A stretch of DNA of 64,000 nucleotides from Rhodococcus triatomae BKS 15-14. Its GTDB lineage: Bacteria > Actinomycetota > Actinomycetes > Mycobacteriales > Mycobacteriaceae. Below, one piece after another: positions 44,683 to 54,010 of the stretch. Position 1 is the stretch's first letter; each line of letters begins with the position of its first letter. The notes under the pieces were generated by a model, which did not search any database, was not told where the DNA came from, and saw only the letters and a program-made list of their open reading frames with translations. The stretch spans positions 372,001-436,000 of the forward strand of contig AODO01000069.1 of NCBI GenBank assembly GCA_000341795.1, read 5' to 3'. Made by a program: the position numbers and the translations under genes.

Positions 44683-45540
44683 TCACACCAGTGAGAGGAC
44701 CACCGCAGACAGCCGGGCGGGCTGATCGATCATCGCGTAATGGTGGGCAGGCCGTAGCACCACGAACCGGGCGTCGAGTGTGGCCGCGAGCCCGCGCTGC
44801 GTGCGCAGACGCAGCGCGCCCCACGGCGTGCGCCGGCCGGTGTGGGCCGCAACCACCGCCCTCGGGACCGGCAGCAGCGGATGGGACTCGCGTAGAGCAG
44901 CGACCTCGGCGACCAGGTCCGGGTACACGGCTTCCTCCACGAGCACGGCCCCGAGATACCGTGGATCCCGGGAGATCCGCCGCATCCGGTCGTGTGTGCC
45001 TGGAGGAAGTGCTGCGCGGTTCAGCATCCGCGCGACGCCTGCTCCCAGTGCCCGCTGGGCACCCGACGCGCTGATCGCGGCGGCGGCCCGCCGCGCGGCG
45101 GCCACCCGCCACTCCCGCGGGAGCCGCCCCCGCGGCCCGGCCGAGACGCTGGCATCGAGCAGGATCAACCCCGCGGTCAGGTCGGGCATCAGGCGCGCGA
45201 AGGCCTCGGCGTAGAAGCCTCCCAACGAGTGCCCGACCACGGTCACGGGGCCGGCGACCGACACCGACCGCAGTACCGCCGCGGCACGGTCGGCCTCGCC
45301 ACGAGCGGTGGGCGGGATGTCGCTCGCTGCACCGAACCCGAAGCCGGGGCGATCGAACCGCACCACCGTCCGCTCCCGGGCGAGCTCGCGCGCGACACCG
45401 TCCCAGTCGAACCAATTGCCTCCGAGGCCGCCGATCAACAGCACCGCGGGTCCCGAGGAGCCGGCACCGTCCGCAGGGCGATCGACCGTCACGTGCAGCT
45501 CGTGGCCGTCGACGACGACCAGCCGACCTGGCGGTTTCAC
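44683..45540 (-). CDS. Alpha/beta-fold hydrolase
   Basis: The 285-aa hydrolase has the oxyanion-type I-G-G-L-G-G-N motif, R-F-D-R-P-G-F-G, nucleophile Ser in V-V-G-H-S-L-G-G-F and the C-terminal His in R-P-A-H-H-Y. The GTG at 45540 overlaps the stop of the DUF998 gene (GTGA), so the two are translationally coupled. The substrate is unknown. Confidence 0.85.
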   Translation of the reverse strand: MKPPGRLVVVDGHELHVTVDRPADGAGSSGPAVLLIGGLGGNWFDWDGVARELARERTVVRFDRPGFGFGAASDIPPTARGEADRAAAVLRSVSVAGPVTVVGHSLGGFYAEAFARLMPDLTAGLILLDASVSAGPRGRLPREWRVAAARRAAAAISASGAQRALGAGVARMLNRAALPPGTHDRMRRISRDPRYLGAVLVEEAVYPDLVAEVAALRESHPLLPVPRAVVAAHTGRRTPWGALRLRTQRGLAATLDARFVVLRPAHHYAMIDQPARLSAVVLSLV

Positions 45541-46262
45541 GTGGAACCCGGGGCCGGAGGTTGCTGCCGGATCGCCACCAGGGCGAGGTAGACGATCCAG
45601 CCCGTCATCGCGACCAGTTGCAGCCGCTGTGCGTAGCCGAGCAGCCACACCTCGTCGCCGCGGCCGTCCATGTCGATCGCGAAGACGGTCCACACGTTGC
45701 CGATCATGTAGGTGACCACGACGCCGACACCCACCCAGAGCAGCCACCGCGGCCAGCGGTACCGGTACGCGGCGAGGATGAACGCGAACACCGAGACCGC
45801 GGCCGCGGTGGCCGCGCCGACGCTGGTGAGCGCGTGGGCGAGCCGTGCCTGGTCGAGCAGTCCCGCCTGCTCGCGGGCCGCGCACGCCGGGCTGGCATGG
45901 GCCGAACACTCGAGCGGCATACGCGAGTCCAGGGCCGTCGAGATCGCGAACACCGCCAGGCCCAGCCAGCCGATCGTCGTCAGGATGCGGCGGGGCTGCA
46001 GGGTGAGCGCGAGAACCGCCGCGACGGTGAGCAGGATTCCGGTGAGCAGATCGCCTGTGCGGAAGATCAGTCCGTAGGGCTGGTCGAGGGCGGCCAGCTC
46101 ACTGACGTACGCCCGAGACGAGTCGAGGCCGGTGGGCAGCACCAGTTCGAGCAGCCAGGACGAATACAGCACCGCGCCGAGCAGGATCGACGCGACCACG
46201 ATCGTGCGGGTGCGCCGCTGCGGGTCGCGATCGGTCGTCACGCCGTCGCCCCCGGGGTTCAC
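45537..46262 (-). CDS. DUF998-family membrane protein
   Basis: The 241-aa protein has about six membrane segments, with the DUF998-like feature [13 protein letters not shown] after the first helix and [10 protein letters not shown] in the middle. The GTG at 46262 overlaps the lysX stop; an internal GTG seven codons on is an alternative. It is coupled to lysX upstream and the hydrolase downstream. Confidence 0.8.
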   Translation of the reverse strand: MNPGGDGVTTDRDPQRRTRTIVVASILLGAVLYSSWLLELVLPTGLDSSRAYVSELAALDQPYGLIFRTGDLLTGILLTVAAVLALTLQPRRILTTIGWLGLAVFAISTALDSRMPLECSAHASPACAAREQAGLLDQARLAHALTSVGAATAAAVSVFAFILAAYRYRWPRWLLWVGVGVVVTYMIGNVWTVFAIDMDGRGDEVWLLGYAQRLQLVAMTGWIVYLALVAIRQQPPAPGST

Positions 46263-49200
46263 TGCCTCGGCTTCGCCAGCGGGAACGCGAGGGTCTCGCG
46301 GATGCTGCCGCCGGTGATGAGCATGACGATGCGGTCCACACCCATGCCGAGACCACCCGTCGGCGGCATCGCGTGTTCGAGCGCCTGCAGGAAGTCCTCG
46401 TCGAGCTCCATCGCCTCCTCGTCACCTCCGGCCGCGAGCAGGGACTGCTCGGTGAGGCGCTGCCGCTGGTCGACCGGATCGGTGAGTTCGCTGTACGCGG
46501 TGCCGAGTTCGATCCCCCACGCCACGAGATCCCACTTCGCGGCCACTCCCTCGATCGTCGGGTGCCGCCCCGTCAGCGGAGACATCGACGTCGGGAAGTT
46601 CGTGTAGAACGTCGGGAACTCGGTGTGGTCCTCGACGAGATGCTCGTACATCTCCTGCGCGACGGCGCCGGTGTCCCAGTCCGATTCGTACGGGATCTCG
46701 AGTTCGTCGCACAACCGGTGCAGCTCCGCGAGCGGGGTGCCCGGGCCGATCTCGGTGCCGATCTTCTCCGACACCGCGCCGTGCATCGTCTTCACCGGCC
46801 ACTCGCCGGAGATGTCCACCTCGACCATCTCGCCGTCCGCGCCGGGCCGCAGGATGACCTCGCGTCCGTGCGCGGCGACGGCCGCGGCCTGGATCAGCTC
46901 CCGGCACAGCACCATCATCCGCTCGTAGTCGCTGTGCGCCTCGTACGCCTCGAGGATCGTGAACTCGGGATTGTGTTTGAAGTCGACACCCTCGTTCCGG
47001 AACACCCGCCCGATCTCGAAGACCTTCTCCATGCCTGCGACGCACAGCCGTTTGAGGTACAGCTCCGGAGCGATCCGCAGGTACAGGTCCAGGTGGTAGG
47101 CGTTGATGTGGGTGACGAACGGCGCCGCGTTCGCGCCGCCGTGGATCTGCTGCAGGATCGGTGTCTCGACCTCCAGGAACGACCGCGAGGTCAGCGTGTC
47201 CCGCAACGACTTCACGATCGCGGTCCGCGCCACCAGCAGGTCGCGGGCGGCGGGGTTGATCGCCAGATCGACGTAGCGCTGCCGCACCCGGGTCTCCGGG
47301 TCCGACAGGCCCTTCCACTTGTCGGGCAACGGGTGCAGGCATTTGCCGTTCATCCGCCAGTCCGACGCCAGCAGCGACAGCTCACCCTTGCGGCTGCGGC
47401 CGATGCGGCCACTCGCCTCGATGAGGTCGCCGAGGTCGAAGTCGTGCGTGAACTCGTCCAACCGGTCACCGACGATGTCGCGGTCGAACAGCACCTGGAT
47501 GTCGCCCGACCAGTCGCGGACCACCGCGAACGCGACGCCGCCGTAGGCGCGGATGCGCAGCACGCGTCCCGCTATCCGGACCATCGTCCCCTCGGGCGAG
47601 GACGCCGCCTCCGCGGCGGTGTGCGTCGGCGGGTACGCCACCGGGTAGGCGTCGATGCCCTCGTCGGTCAGTCGGGCGAGCTTGTCCATCCGTACGCGCA
47701 CCTGCTCGGGTCGCCGCGGCCCCGGCGGCGTCGCCTCGATCGGGGGCACGAGCGGTGCGACGCCGTCGGGGGCGCTGCCGTCGGCGTGCAGACCGGCGCT
47801 GGCCGACATCGGCACGGATTCGTGCACACCGGTGTGTGTGGCGGCGTTGCGACGTCGGAAACTCGGCACGGTCAGGAAGCCCTCCGCGATCGCGGACGCC
47901 ACGCCCACCTTCGGCAGCACGCGGCGGTCCGCGAAGCACAGATAGCGCGGCGCCCAGTCCGGTTGGTACTTCACGTTCGAGCGGTACAGCGCTTCGAGCT
48001 GCCACCACTTCGACGCGAACACCAGGACCGATCGCCACATCCGCAGCACGGGCCCGGCGCCGATGCGGGCACCCTCCTCGAACACGGACCGGAACACGGC
48101 GAAGTTCAGCGAGATCCGGGTGATGCCGAACCGCTCACCCTGTGTCGCCAGTTCGGTGACCATGAGTTCCACGGTTCCGTTCGGCGAGTTCGGGTTGCGC
48201 CGCATCAGGTCGAGGGACACCCCGTTCGCGCCCCACGGCACCAGCGACAGGATCCCGAAGACCGTGCCCGCACCGTCGGATCGGTCGTCGCCCGGTCCGA
48301 TCGCCTCGACGAGCAGGCAGTCGCCGTCCGCCGGGTCTCCCAGGCGGCCCAGCGCCATCGAGAAGCCGCGTTCGGTCTCGGTGTCGCGCCACTCGTCGGC
48401 GAGGGCGATCACCCGTGCCATGTCCTCGGGCGGGACGTCGCGGTGCCGTCGGATCCGGACCGTCACGCCCTGCTTGTGGACCCGGTTGACGGCCTGACGC
48501 ACCTGTCGCATGTCGCGGCCGGTGAGGTCGAATCCGCGGGTGTGCAGGATGGCCTCGTCGCCGAGTTGCAGCACGGTGAGCCCGGCGCGGTCGTAGGCGG
48601 TCGCGCCCGCCTCGCCGGCACCCATGACCGCCGGCGTCCACCCGTACGTCTCGGCGAGGTCCAGCCAGGCGTCGATCGCGTGCGGCCAGGCCTCTGCGTC
48701 GCCGATGGGGTCGCCGCTGGCCAGGCACACCCCGACCTCGACGCGATAGGTGATCGCGGCCTTCCCGGACGGCGCGAACACGACGGCCTTGTCGCGCCGG
48801 GTGGCGAAGTAGCCGAGTGAATCGTCCCCGCCGGACGTGGCGAGCAACCCGCGCAGGGCCGACTCGTCGGTCCCGGTGAGGGCGTTGTTCGAGCGCTGGC
48901 TGCGGAACAGCACGACGATGGCGGCGAGCAGGGCGAGCGCGCCGAACAGCCCGAGCAGGGTGGTCACGAATCCGTGCGGCCGCCCGTCGAACTGTTCCGG
49001 GTCGAGGAACGCGAGCGCGGTGACACGGTTCAACGCCCACAGGAACCGCTGGTTCTGCGGCAAGGTCCCGGGGAACATCTCGACCAGCGCCCAGCCCAGC
49101 AGGGTGCCGATCGCGAGACCCGCGACGAGCGTCCCGAGCGCCCTCCACGCGGCGCCTCGCCGCACCCGTGTGTAGAACTGTGGCCGCGCCGCGACCAGCA

Positions 49201-49624
49201 ACCCGACCAGCGCCAGATGCACCAGGCACGCGACAATCGCGTTGACGTCACCACCGTCCACCGCCTGGCCGACGTTCGCGAGTGCGAGCAGCGCGAGATA
49301 GATGGTCAGCAACCACCATGCGATCCGTTTCCGGCTGGCCAGAGCGGCCGCAAGCAATCCCAGCACCAGCGCCCACGCGAAACTCGTGTCGGGGGCGTCG
49401 AAGTAGTAGTCGTCGATGTACACCCGGACCGGTCGGATCAGGTACCGGATGACCGGCGACAGGCTCCACAGGAACACCGCGACCGCGTAGACGCCCAGGA
49501 TCAGGCCGGCGATGTGCGGCACCTGGGACAGCCGGGAGGACGCCGGGCGGCGCAGCGCACGCGACGGACGCGGCGGACGCGGGGTGGGAGGAGCTGACGG
49601 TTCACCTGTGGCGATCGACGGCAT
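46259..49624 (-). CDS. lysX: Bifunctional lysylphosphatidylglycerol synthase/lysyl-tRNA synthetase LysX
   Basis: LysX charges tRNA with lysine and transfers it to phosphatidylglycerol, protecting the membrane from cationic peptides. The 1121-aa product has an N-terminal membrane domain (about 30-260), a DUF2156 aminoacyl-transferase domain (about 270-590) and a class II LysRS module (about 650-1121). Visible LysRS motifs are [21 protein letters not shown] and G-M-G-V-D-R-I-V-M. The length fits mycobacterial LysX. The ATG at 49624 has no clear ribosome site and may be leaderless. Confidence 0.95.
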   Translation of the reverse strand: MPSIATGEPSAPPTPRPPRPSRALRRPASSRLSQVPHIAGLILGVYAVAVFLWSLSPVIRYLIRPVRVYIDDYYFDAPDTSFAWALVLGLLAAALASRKRIAWWLLTIYLALLALANVGQAVDGGDVNAIVACLVHLALVGLLVAARPQFYTRVRRGAAWRALGTLVAGLAIGTLLGWALVEMFPGTLPQNQRFLWALNRVTALAFLDPEQFDGRPHGFVTTLLGLFGALALLAAIVVLFRSQRSNNALTGTDESALRGLLATSGGDDSLGYFATRRDKAVVFAPSGKAAITYRVEVGVCLASGDPIGDAEAWPHAIDAWLDLAETYGWTPAVMGAGEAGATAYDRAGLTVLQLGDEAILHTRGFDLTGRDMRQVRQAVNRVHKQGVTVRIRRHRDVPPEDMARVIALADEWRDTETERGFSMALGRLGDPADGDCLLVEAIGPGDDRSDGAGTVFGILSLVPWGANGVSLDLMRRNPNSPNGTVELMVTELATQGERFGITRISLNFAVFRSVFEEGARIGAGPVLRMWRSVLVFASKWWQLEALYRSNVKYQPDWAPRYLCFADRRVLPKVGVASAIAEGFLTVPSFRRRNAATHTGVHESVPMSASAGLHADGSAPDGVAPLVPPIEATPPGPRRPEQVRVRMDKLARLTDEGIDAYPVAYPPTHTAAEAASSPEGTMVRIAGRVLRIRAYGGVAFAVVRDWSGDIQVLFDRDIVGDRLDEFTHDFDLGDLIEASGRIGRSRKGELSLLASDWRMNGKCLHPLPDKWKGLSDPETRVRQRYVDLAINPAARDLLVARTAIVKSLRDTLTSRSFLEVETPILQQIHGGANAAPFVTHINAYHLDLYLRIAPELYLKRLCVAGMEKVFEIGRVFRNEGVDFKHNPEFTILEAYEAHSDYERMMVLCRELIQAAAVAAHGREVILRPGADGEMVEVDISGEWPVKTMHGAVSEKIGTEIGPGTPLAELHRLCDELEIPYESDWDTGAVAQEMYEHLVEDHTEFPTFYTNFPTSMSPLTGRHPTIEGVAAKWDLVAWGIELGTAYSELTDPVDQRQRLTEQSLLAAGGDEEAMELDEDFLQALEHAMPPTGGLGMGVDRIVMLITGGSIRETLAFPLAKPRQ

Positions 49625-49673
49625 GAACACCAGTGTGAATGCTCGGGCAGGCAAGTGCGGGATGATGGATGGC

Positions 49674-49895
49674 ATGTCCGCCCCCGAAGACGTCCCCATC
49701 CGCGACGAGGTCATCCGCCTCGGCCAGTTCCTCAAACTCGCCAATCTCATCGAGTCGGGCGCCGAGGCCAAGGAGGTCATCGCAGACGGTCACGTCACCG
49801 TCAACGGTGAGGTCGAGGTCCGGCGTGGCAGGCAGCTGCGGGAGGGCGACGTCGTCGAGATCGGTGGGACGAGCGCCCGCGTCGCGCGGGAGTGA
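49674..49895 (+). CDS. Small S4-domain RNA-binding protein
   Basis: The 73-aa product is essentially one S4 domain: [31 protein letters not shown] and [11 protein letters not shown]. This YbcJ-like form may bind structured RNA or ribosomal intermediates. In-frame ATGs at 49662 and 49665 are possible alternative starts. It is divergent from lysX with a 49-bp gap. Confidence 0.85.
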   Translation: MSAPEDVPIRDEVIRLGQFLKLANLIESGAEAKEVIADGHVTVNGEVEVRRGRQLREGDVVEIGGTSARVARE

Positions 49896-49910
49896 CGGTC
49901 GGGGCCGGCC

Positions 49911-50207
49911 TCAGGGCGTGAGCACACCCGTCGCGGCCATCCGGGCCGCGAAGTCGTCCTCGGTCGCGGAGTAGTCCGTGGCGTTGGCGGAGGCGATCTC
50001 GGCCATGTCCCGAAGGCGTTCGGCGACCCGCAGGTATGCGCCCTCGACGTACGGTCCGGCGTTGTCGGCGGCGCGCGCGATCGCGGAATCGGGCATGGCC
50101 GTGCCGAGCCGACTCAGTCCGCTGATCGCGTCGAGTGCGTCGATCTTCTCCGCGACCTCGTCGAACGCCCTCTGCACGGCGAGCAGCAGCTCGCGCGACA
50201 CCTTCAT
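49911..50207 (-). CDS. EspC/WXG100-like small helical protein
   Basis: The 98-aa helical hairpin-like protein reads L-L-L-A-V-Q-R-A-F-D-E-V-A-E-K-I in the first helix and L-R-D-M-A-E-I-A-S-A-N-A-T-D-Y in the second, then T-E-D-D-F-A-A-R-M. This is like EspC-type type VII secretion substrates (Y-x-x-x-E/D-x-x near the end). A TTG four codons upstream has a better ribosome site (GGGGGAG). No ESX genes are nearby. Confidence 0.6.
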   Translation of the reverse strand: MKVSRELLLAVQRAFDEVAEKIDALDAISGLSRLGTAMPDSAIARAADNAGPYVEGAYLRVAERLRDMAEIASANATDYSATEDDFAARMAATGVLTP

Positions 50208-50383
50208 CCCGTCCGGCAACGGATCTCCCCCAGATCGTCGACACCCCGACGGCCGAGTGTAGAGCACCGGCATCGGCCCGGGTCGCGGTGTCCCGTCCGC
50301 CCCGCACGCGTCCACGGACGCCCCCAAAGGGATTGGTGTGCAGGATGTTTGCTGAACTCCGGTGGTGAAAGAATTTCCGGGCG

Positions 50384-50412
50384 GTTCACGATGCGGCCAC
50401 CCGGAGGCCACG
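50384..50412 (+). promoter_or_regulatory. PHO-box-like direct repeats upstream of the PhoX-like gene
   Basis: Three 7-mers at exact 11-nt spacing, GTTCACG (50384), GGCCACC (50395) and GGCCACG (50406), resemble the actinobacterial PhoP direct-repeat unit GTTCACC. Only the first is a close match (6 of 7). They lie 64-92 bp before the start of a PhoX-like phosphatase gene, which supports the call. Confidence 0.45.
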
Positions 50413-50475
50413 TGACCCGGAGATGCGCTGCCTAGCGTCCGAGCGGTCCTCACCAGCCCACGGAGGTATCGCACA

Positions 50476-51903
50476 GTGACCACTTCACCCCTGAACCGCC
50501 GCGACTTCATCGGTCGCACGGCGCTCACCGGCATCGGTGTCGCGCTCGCAGGCAGCGTCGACGTCCTGTTCCGCCCGGCCGTCGCCGCAGCACAGCCGCT
50601 GCTCGTCGGCTACGGTCCTCTCGTCCCGGACCCGGCGGGCATCCTCGCACTGCCGGTCGGGTTCTCGTACTCCATCATCGCCCGCTCGGGTGAGACGCTG
50701 CTCGACGACGGCGCGCCGGTGCCGAGCGACCCCGACGCGAACGGCGTGTTCGCCCAGGGCCGCAACACCGTCATCGTCACGAACCACGAGATCGGCAGCG
50801 ACGAGCCGTTCGGTGTCCCCGTCGTCGACGGCATCACCTACGACCCCGGAGCCCGCGGCGGCACCACGACCACCACCGTCGGCCCGAACGGGGTCCGGCA
50901 GGGTCAGTACGTCAGCGTCGCCGGGACCGTCAACAACTGCGCCGGCGGCATCACGCCGTGGGGAACCTGGCTGACCTGCGAGGAGACGGAGGACCGTGCC
51001 GGGTCGAAGGGGTTCACCCTCGACCACGGGTACGTCTTCGAGGTCGACCCGGCGAGCCAGGCGGCGAACGTCGGCAAGAGTGGCATCCCACTGAAGTTCC
51101 TCGGTCGCTTCGCGCACGAGGCCGTCGCCGTCGACCCCGGCACCAACGCGATCTACCTCACCGAGGACGCCTCCAAGCCCAACGGACTGTTCTTCCGGTG
51201 GACGCCCCCGCAGGGCTTCGTCGGCGGACCGGGCGCGCTACACGCGCTCGCGCAGTCGGCGGGCGGCGACACCGCGGGCAGCTTCCAGGCGATGAAGTGC
51301 CTCACCGGAGGGGTTCACGTCCCCGACCTGTCGCAGGCGACCGTGCCGGGAACCAGGTACGACGTGCAGTGGGTCGACGTCCCGGACCGTGACGCGAAGT
51401 CGACCTCGATCCGCAAGCAGTTCACGGACGACCAGATCACCCGCAGCCGCAAGCTCGAGGGTCAGTGGTGGGGCGACGGCGGTGCCTACTTCGTCGCCAG
51501 CTACGCACGCACCAGCGACGGCAGCGTCGCCGAGCACGACGGTCAGGTGTGGTTCTACGATCCGGCCACGCAGACGGTCGAGCTGAAGACGCTCTTCGGT
51601 GTCAACCCCGATCCGTCCGTCGACACCGGCAACTACGACGGGCCCGACAACATCACCGTCTCGCCGTACGGTGGTGTCATCCTCGCCGAGGACGGCGAGG
51701 GCATCAGCCACCTCATCGGTGTGGCGGAGGAAGGGGATCCGTTCGCGATCGCCCGAAACGAACTGAACGACAGCGAGTTCTGCGGCCCGGCGTTCAGCGC
51801 GGACGGCCGGACGCTGTTCGCGAACATCCAGACGCCGGGCATCGTCGTCGCGATCCGGGGTCCGTGGCGCCGCGCCTCGGGCGGATCGTCCTTCGGGTCC
51901 TAG
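50476..51903 (+). CDS. PhoX-like (DUF839) Tat-exported phosphatase
   Basis: The 475-aa protein has a Tat signal (N-R-R-D-F-I-G-R-T-A-L, residues 8-18, then a hydrophobic stretch). The beta-propeller has T-N-H-E near 102, T-W-L-T-C-E-E-T-E near 160, R-F-A-H-E-A near 205, Y-L-T-E-D-A and a late I-L-A-E-D-G, typical of PhoX-type alkaline phosphatases that bind Ca and Fe. The GTG start follows GGAGG. Phosphate-starvation control is suggested by the upstream repeats. Confidence 0.85.
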   Translation: MTTSPLNRRDFIGRTALTGIGVALAGSVDVLFRPAVAAAQPLLVGYGPLVPDPAGILALPVGFSYSIIARSGETLLDDGAPVPSDPDANGVFAQGRNTVIVTNHEIGSDEPFGVPVVDGITYDPGARGGTTTTTVGPNGVRQGQYVSVAGTVNNCAGGITPWGTWLTCEETEDRAGSKGFTLDHGYVFEVDPASQAANVGKSGIPLKFLGRFAHEAVAVDPGTNAIYLTEDASKPNGLFFRWTPPQGFVGGPGALHALAQSAGGDTAGSFQAMKCLTGGVHVPDLSQATVPGTRYDVQWVDVPDRDAKSTSIRKQFTDDQITRSRKLEGQWWGDGGAYFVASYARTSDGSVAEHDGQVWFYDPATQTVELKTLFGVNPDPSVDTGNYDGPDNITVSPYGGVILAEDGEGISHLIGVAEEGDPFAIARNELNDSEFCGPAFSADGRTLFANIQTPGIVVAIRGPWRRASGGSSFGS

Positions 51904-52075
51904 CGATTCGGCGAGTGTGCACCTGGAAGTACCTCTCGCGCACGGGAGGGCGCCGGGGTTCGCCGTCGGCAGGTGCACACTCGACCCTTCGGGGCACGTA
52001 CAGGCACTGTTGTACGGCGTCTCGTGGTGCCACACTGGAGTGATCGGTCACGTCAGTTCGAAGGGCGGTGTGGCC

Positions 52076-52567
52076 ATGATCGCATCGGTGAGGCCCCGGA
52101 CCACCGGGATACGGGCGGTTGTCGCCGTCATGGCAATCCTGTTGTTGCAGTGGGGTTTCCTGGCTCCACCAGGATCCGCGCAGATGGCGTCCGCGGTCGC
52201 GAACGTCAGCACGCACACCTTCACCGTCGGCGCGGCAGGCGAGACGCGCATGATGCCCGCCTCGATGGGCAAACCCGGGTACGAGACGCCACTGGGCACG
52301 TTCGAAGTGCTCGAGAAGGTCCGCTACCTGGTGATGGACTCGTCCACCTACGGTGTCCCGATCGACGCACCCGAGGGTTATCGGGTCGACACCGAGTACG
52401 CGGTGCGGCTCACCTGGGGCGGGATCTTCGTGCACGCGGCGCCGTGGTCGGTGGACTCACAGGGGCACGAGAACGTCAGCCACGGCTGCATCAACCTGAG
52501 CACCGAGAACGCGCGGTGGTTCTACGAGAACGTCCAGGTCGGGGACACCGTCACCATCGTCGGCTGA
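52076..52567 (+). CDS. Compact L,D-transpeptidase (YkuD domain)
   Basis: The 163-aa exported protein has an N-terminal signal/anchor (M-A-I-L-L-L-Q-W-G-F-L, cleavage near GSAQM). The YkuD core has M-P-A-S-M-G-K-P-G-Y-E-T-P-L-G-T-F, F-V-H-A-A-P-W and the catalytic S-H-G-C-I-N-L-S. It forms 3-3 peptidoglycan cross-links or a related bond. The first strands of a typical YkuD domain are short or missing, and there are no Ig or PGB modules. The ATG at 52076 is used; a GTG two codons earlier has a better ribosome site. Confidence 0.85.
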   Translation: MIASVRPRTTGIRAVVAVMAILLLQWGFLAPPGSAQMASAVANVSTHTFTVGAAGETRMMPASMGKPGYETPLGTFEVLEKVRYLVMDSSTYGVPIDAPEGYRVDTEYAVRLTWGGIFVHAAPWSVDSQGHENVSHGCINLSTENARWFYENVQVGDTVTIVG

Positions 52568-52571
52568 ACGT

Positions 52572-52628
52572 CGAACGGGCGGACGCCGGGTCCGTCGCTG
52601 CGACGATGCTCCGACATCCGCCCGTTCG
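52572..52628. terminator. Hairpin between convergent genes
   Basis: A perfect 12-bp stem (52572-52583 with 52617-52628) encloses a 33-nt loop between the convergent L,D-transpeptidase and RraA genes. No U-tract is present. Confidence 0.45.
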
Positions 52629-52638
52629 GCGGAATTGC

Positions 52639-53118
52639 TCAGTCCTCGGCGCGGACGACGACGCCGTCGTGGTCGCTGTAGACCATCTCCCCGGGATTGA
52701 AGGTCACGCCGCCGAAGGTGACGGGGACGTTCTTCTCCCCGGACCCGGTCTGGGTGCTCTTGCGGGGGTTGGTGCCGAGCGCCTTGACGCCGATGGCGAG
52801 CGTGCGCAGGATCGCGGAGTCGCGGACGGCGCCGTTGACGATGACGCCTGCCCAGCCGTTGTCGACGCCTCGGCCGCCGATGATGTCGCCGACGAGCGCG
52901 GTGTGCACGCTGCCGTCGCCGTCGACGACGAGGACTCCACCGTTGCCGGGCTCACTCAGGGTCTGCTTGACGAGCAGGTTGTCCTGGAAGCACTTGATCG
53001 TGGTGATGCGGCCCGAAAAGACTGCATGCCCGCCGAACTGGATGAACTGGGTGTCGCAGCTGCGGATGTCGGGGCCGATCTCGTCTGCCAGATCAGCGGT
53101 GGCGACCTGCTCGGTCAT
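52639..53118 (-). CDS. rraA: RraA-family protein (RNase E inhibitor-like / HMG aldolase-like)
   Basis: The 159-aa protein has the RraA core: T-A-D-L-A-D-E at the start, [12 protein letters not shown], the active-site-like N-G-A-V-R-D-S and the C-terminal D-H-D-G-V-V-V. Full-length homologues are annotated either as regulators of RNase E activity or as class II 4-hydroxy-4-methyl-2-oxoglutarate aldolases; the R-D pair in the substrate loop is compatible with catalysis. The choice cannot be made from sequence. Confidence 0.88.
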   Translation of the reverse strand: MTEQVATADLADEIGPDIRSCDTQFIQFGGHAVFSGRITTIKCFQDNLLVKQTLSEPGNGGVLVVDGDGSVHTALVGDIIGGRGVDNGWAGVIVNGAVRDSAILRTLAIGVKALGTNPRKSTQTGSGEKNVPVTFGGVTFNPGEMVYSDHDGVVVRAED

Positions 53119-53162
53119 GTGGTGTCCCTTCGTCGGCGAATCGTCCCCAGCCTAGTTCCTGG

Positions 53163-53567
53163 TTACTGGCCGGTACCACGGTGTTCGCCGCGACCGTGGC
53201 GCGTCTCGTAGTCGTTTCGCGTCGCGGCGGCGCGCCGCTGCGCCCGCTCGTCGAGCAGGTTCGGGTCGAGTCCGTGCGAGAGCAGGCGATGCCTGCGGTA
53301 GATGTTCATCAGGGCCACAGCGAAATACAGCACCGGCAGCAACAGCAGTGCCATCATCGCCAGCGGGATCCAGCGCTCGCCGGGGACGAGCAGATAGAAG
53401 GCGACGAAGATCGGAATCAGCGGCAACGTGAAACGCAGCACGTACCGCACCGACGAGCCGGGGCCGACGAGATCGTTGCGGACCCAGTCCTGCATCGAGT
53501 CGGGCAGTGTGCGGCCGAACAAGTAGCCGAGGTACTGCGTGAAGCCGGGTTTCCGCTGGTCGGACAT
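53163..53567 (-). CDS. DUF5313-like small membrane protein
   Basis: The 134-aa product begins F-T-Q-Y-L-G-Y-L-F-G-R-T-L-P-D-S-M-Q-D-W-V and has two membrane segments (about 45-62 and 68-90), then a basic C-terminal tail. The Y-x-F-G-x-x-L-P pattern and W-V-x-x-D-L fit actinobacterial DUF5313 proteins. Function is unknown. Confidence 0.7.
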   Translation of the reverse strand: MSDQRKPGFTQYLGYLFGRTLPDSMQDWVRNDLVGPGSSVRYVLRFTLPLIPIFVAFYLLVPGERWIPLAMMALLLLPVLYFAVALMNIYRRHRLLSHGLDPNLLDERAQRRAAATRNDYETRHGRGEHRGTGQ

Positions 53568-53703
53568 CAATACAGGATAGTTCCGGTGCGGCGGACCGCA
53601 GCGAGCGGGCCTCGCCGGGCAGGTCCTGAGACAGAGATCACATTCCTGTCGGGGGGCGGTGCGTGACGTGCGGAAACTCCGGGCACACCCCGGATTTTCC
53701 CAA

Positions 53704-53715
53704 GACCGAACGGTC
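53704..53715. promoter_or_regulatory. GACCG-AA-CGGTC dyad
   Basis: A perfect 5-bp inverted repeat lies 20 bp ahead of a predicted -35 element. It could be an operator for the leader transcript described next. Confidence 0.35.
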
Positions 53716-53735
53716 GGTCCTGTGCCGTCTTCAGG

Positions 53736-53765
53736 TTGTCGGCTCCCGGGTCGCGACCCTATATT
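53736..53765 (+). promoter_or_regulatory. Predicted sigma-70-type promoter and start of a long leader
   Basis: TTGTCG (53736-53741), an 18-bp spacer and TATATT (53760-53765) form a plausible promoter in otherwise GC-rich DNA. Transcription from here would give a leader of about 240 nt before the ATG at 54011. The 443-bp gap 53568-54010 contains no full gene, only this promoter, the dyad above and a short upstream ORF. Confidence 0.5.
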
Positions 53766-53879
53766 CCCTGCCAGCGCGCTCCCGACCGGGAGTTCCGAGG
53801 CGTACCGAGGGGGCGGCCCGGATCTCGCGTCAATTGTGTGGTCGCGTGCTCGCGCGTCCGCCGTCCCGGGGGGGAACCA

Positions 53880-53987
53880 GTGATCGGCGCCTGTACGACG
53901 CTGTGGCGATACGCCCGCGTCTCGTCGTGCGTATCTCTCCTCGCACACCATCGCTCCACGCGGCAGTCGTGGGCGGTTCTCGCATGA
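53880..53987 (+). CDS. Candidate 35-aa upstream ORF (leader peptide)
   Basis: A GTG behind GGGGGGGAACC opens a 35-codon frame (I-G-A-C-T-T-L-W-R-Y-A-R-V-S-S-C) that ends in TGA at 53987. That TGA overlaps an ATG (53984) which is in frame with the main downstream gene, giving an ATGA arrangement. This could couple translation. Coding status is uncertain. Confidence 0.35.
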   Translation: MIGACTTLWRYARVSSCVSLLAHHRSTRQSWAVLA

Positions 53988-54010
53988 CCGCATCACCGGA
54001 GGGAATTGTC

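Noticed and set aside
46373-48820. An 815-codon plus-strand frame opposite lysX
   Set aside because: The lysX reading frame carries all class II synthetase motifs; the opposite frame is Arg/His-rich shadow.
53600-54010. The leader before the glycine-zipper gene was considered as a ydaO-type c-di-AMP riboswitch
   Set aside because: The conserved core motifs of that riboswitch were not found by eye.
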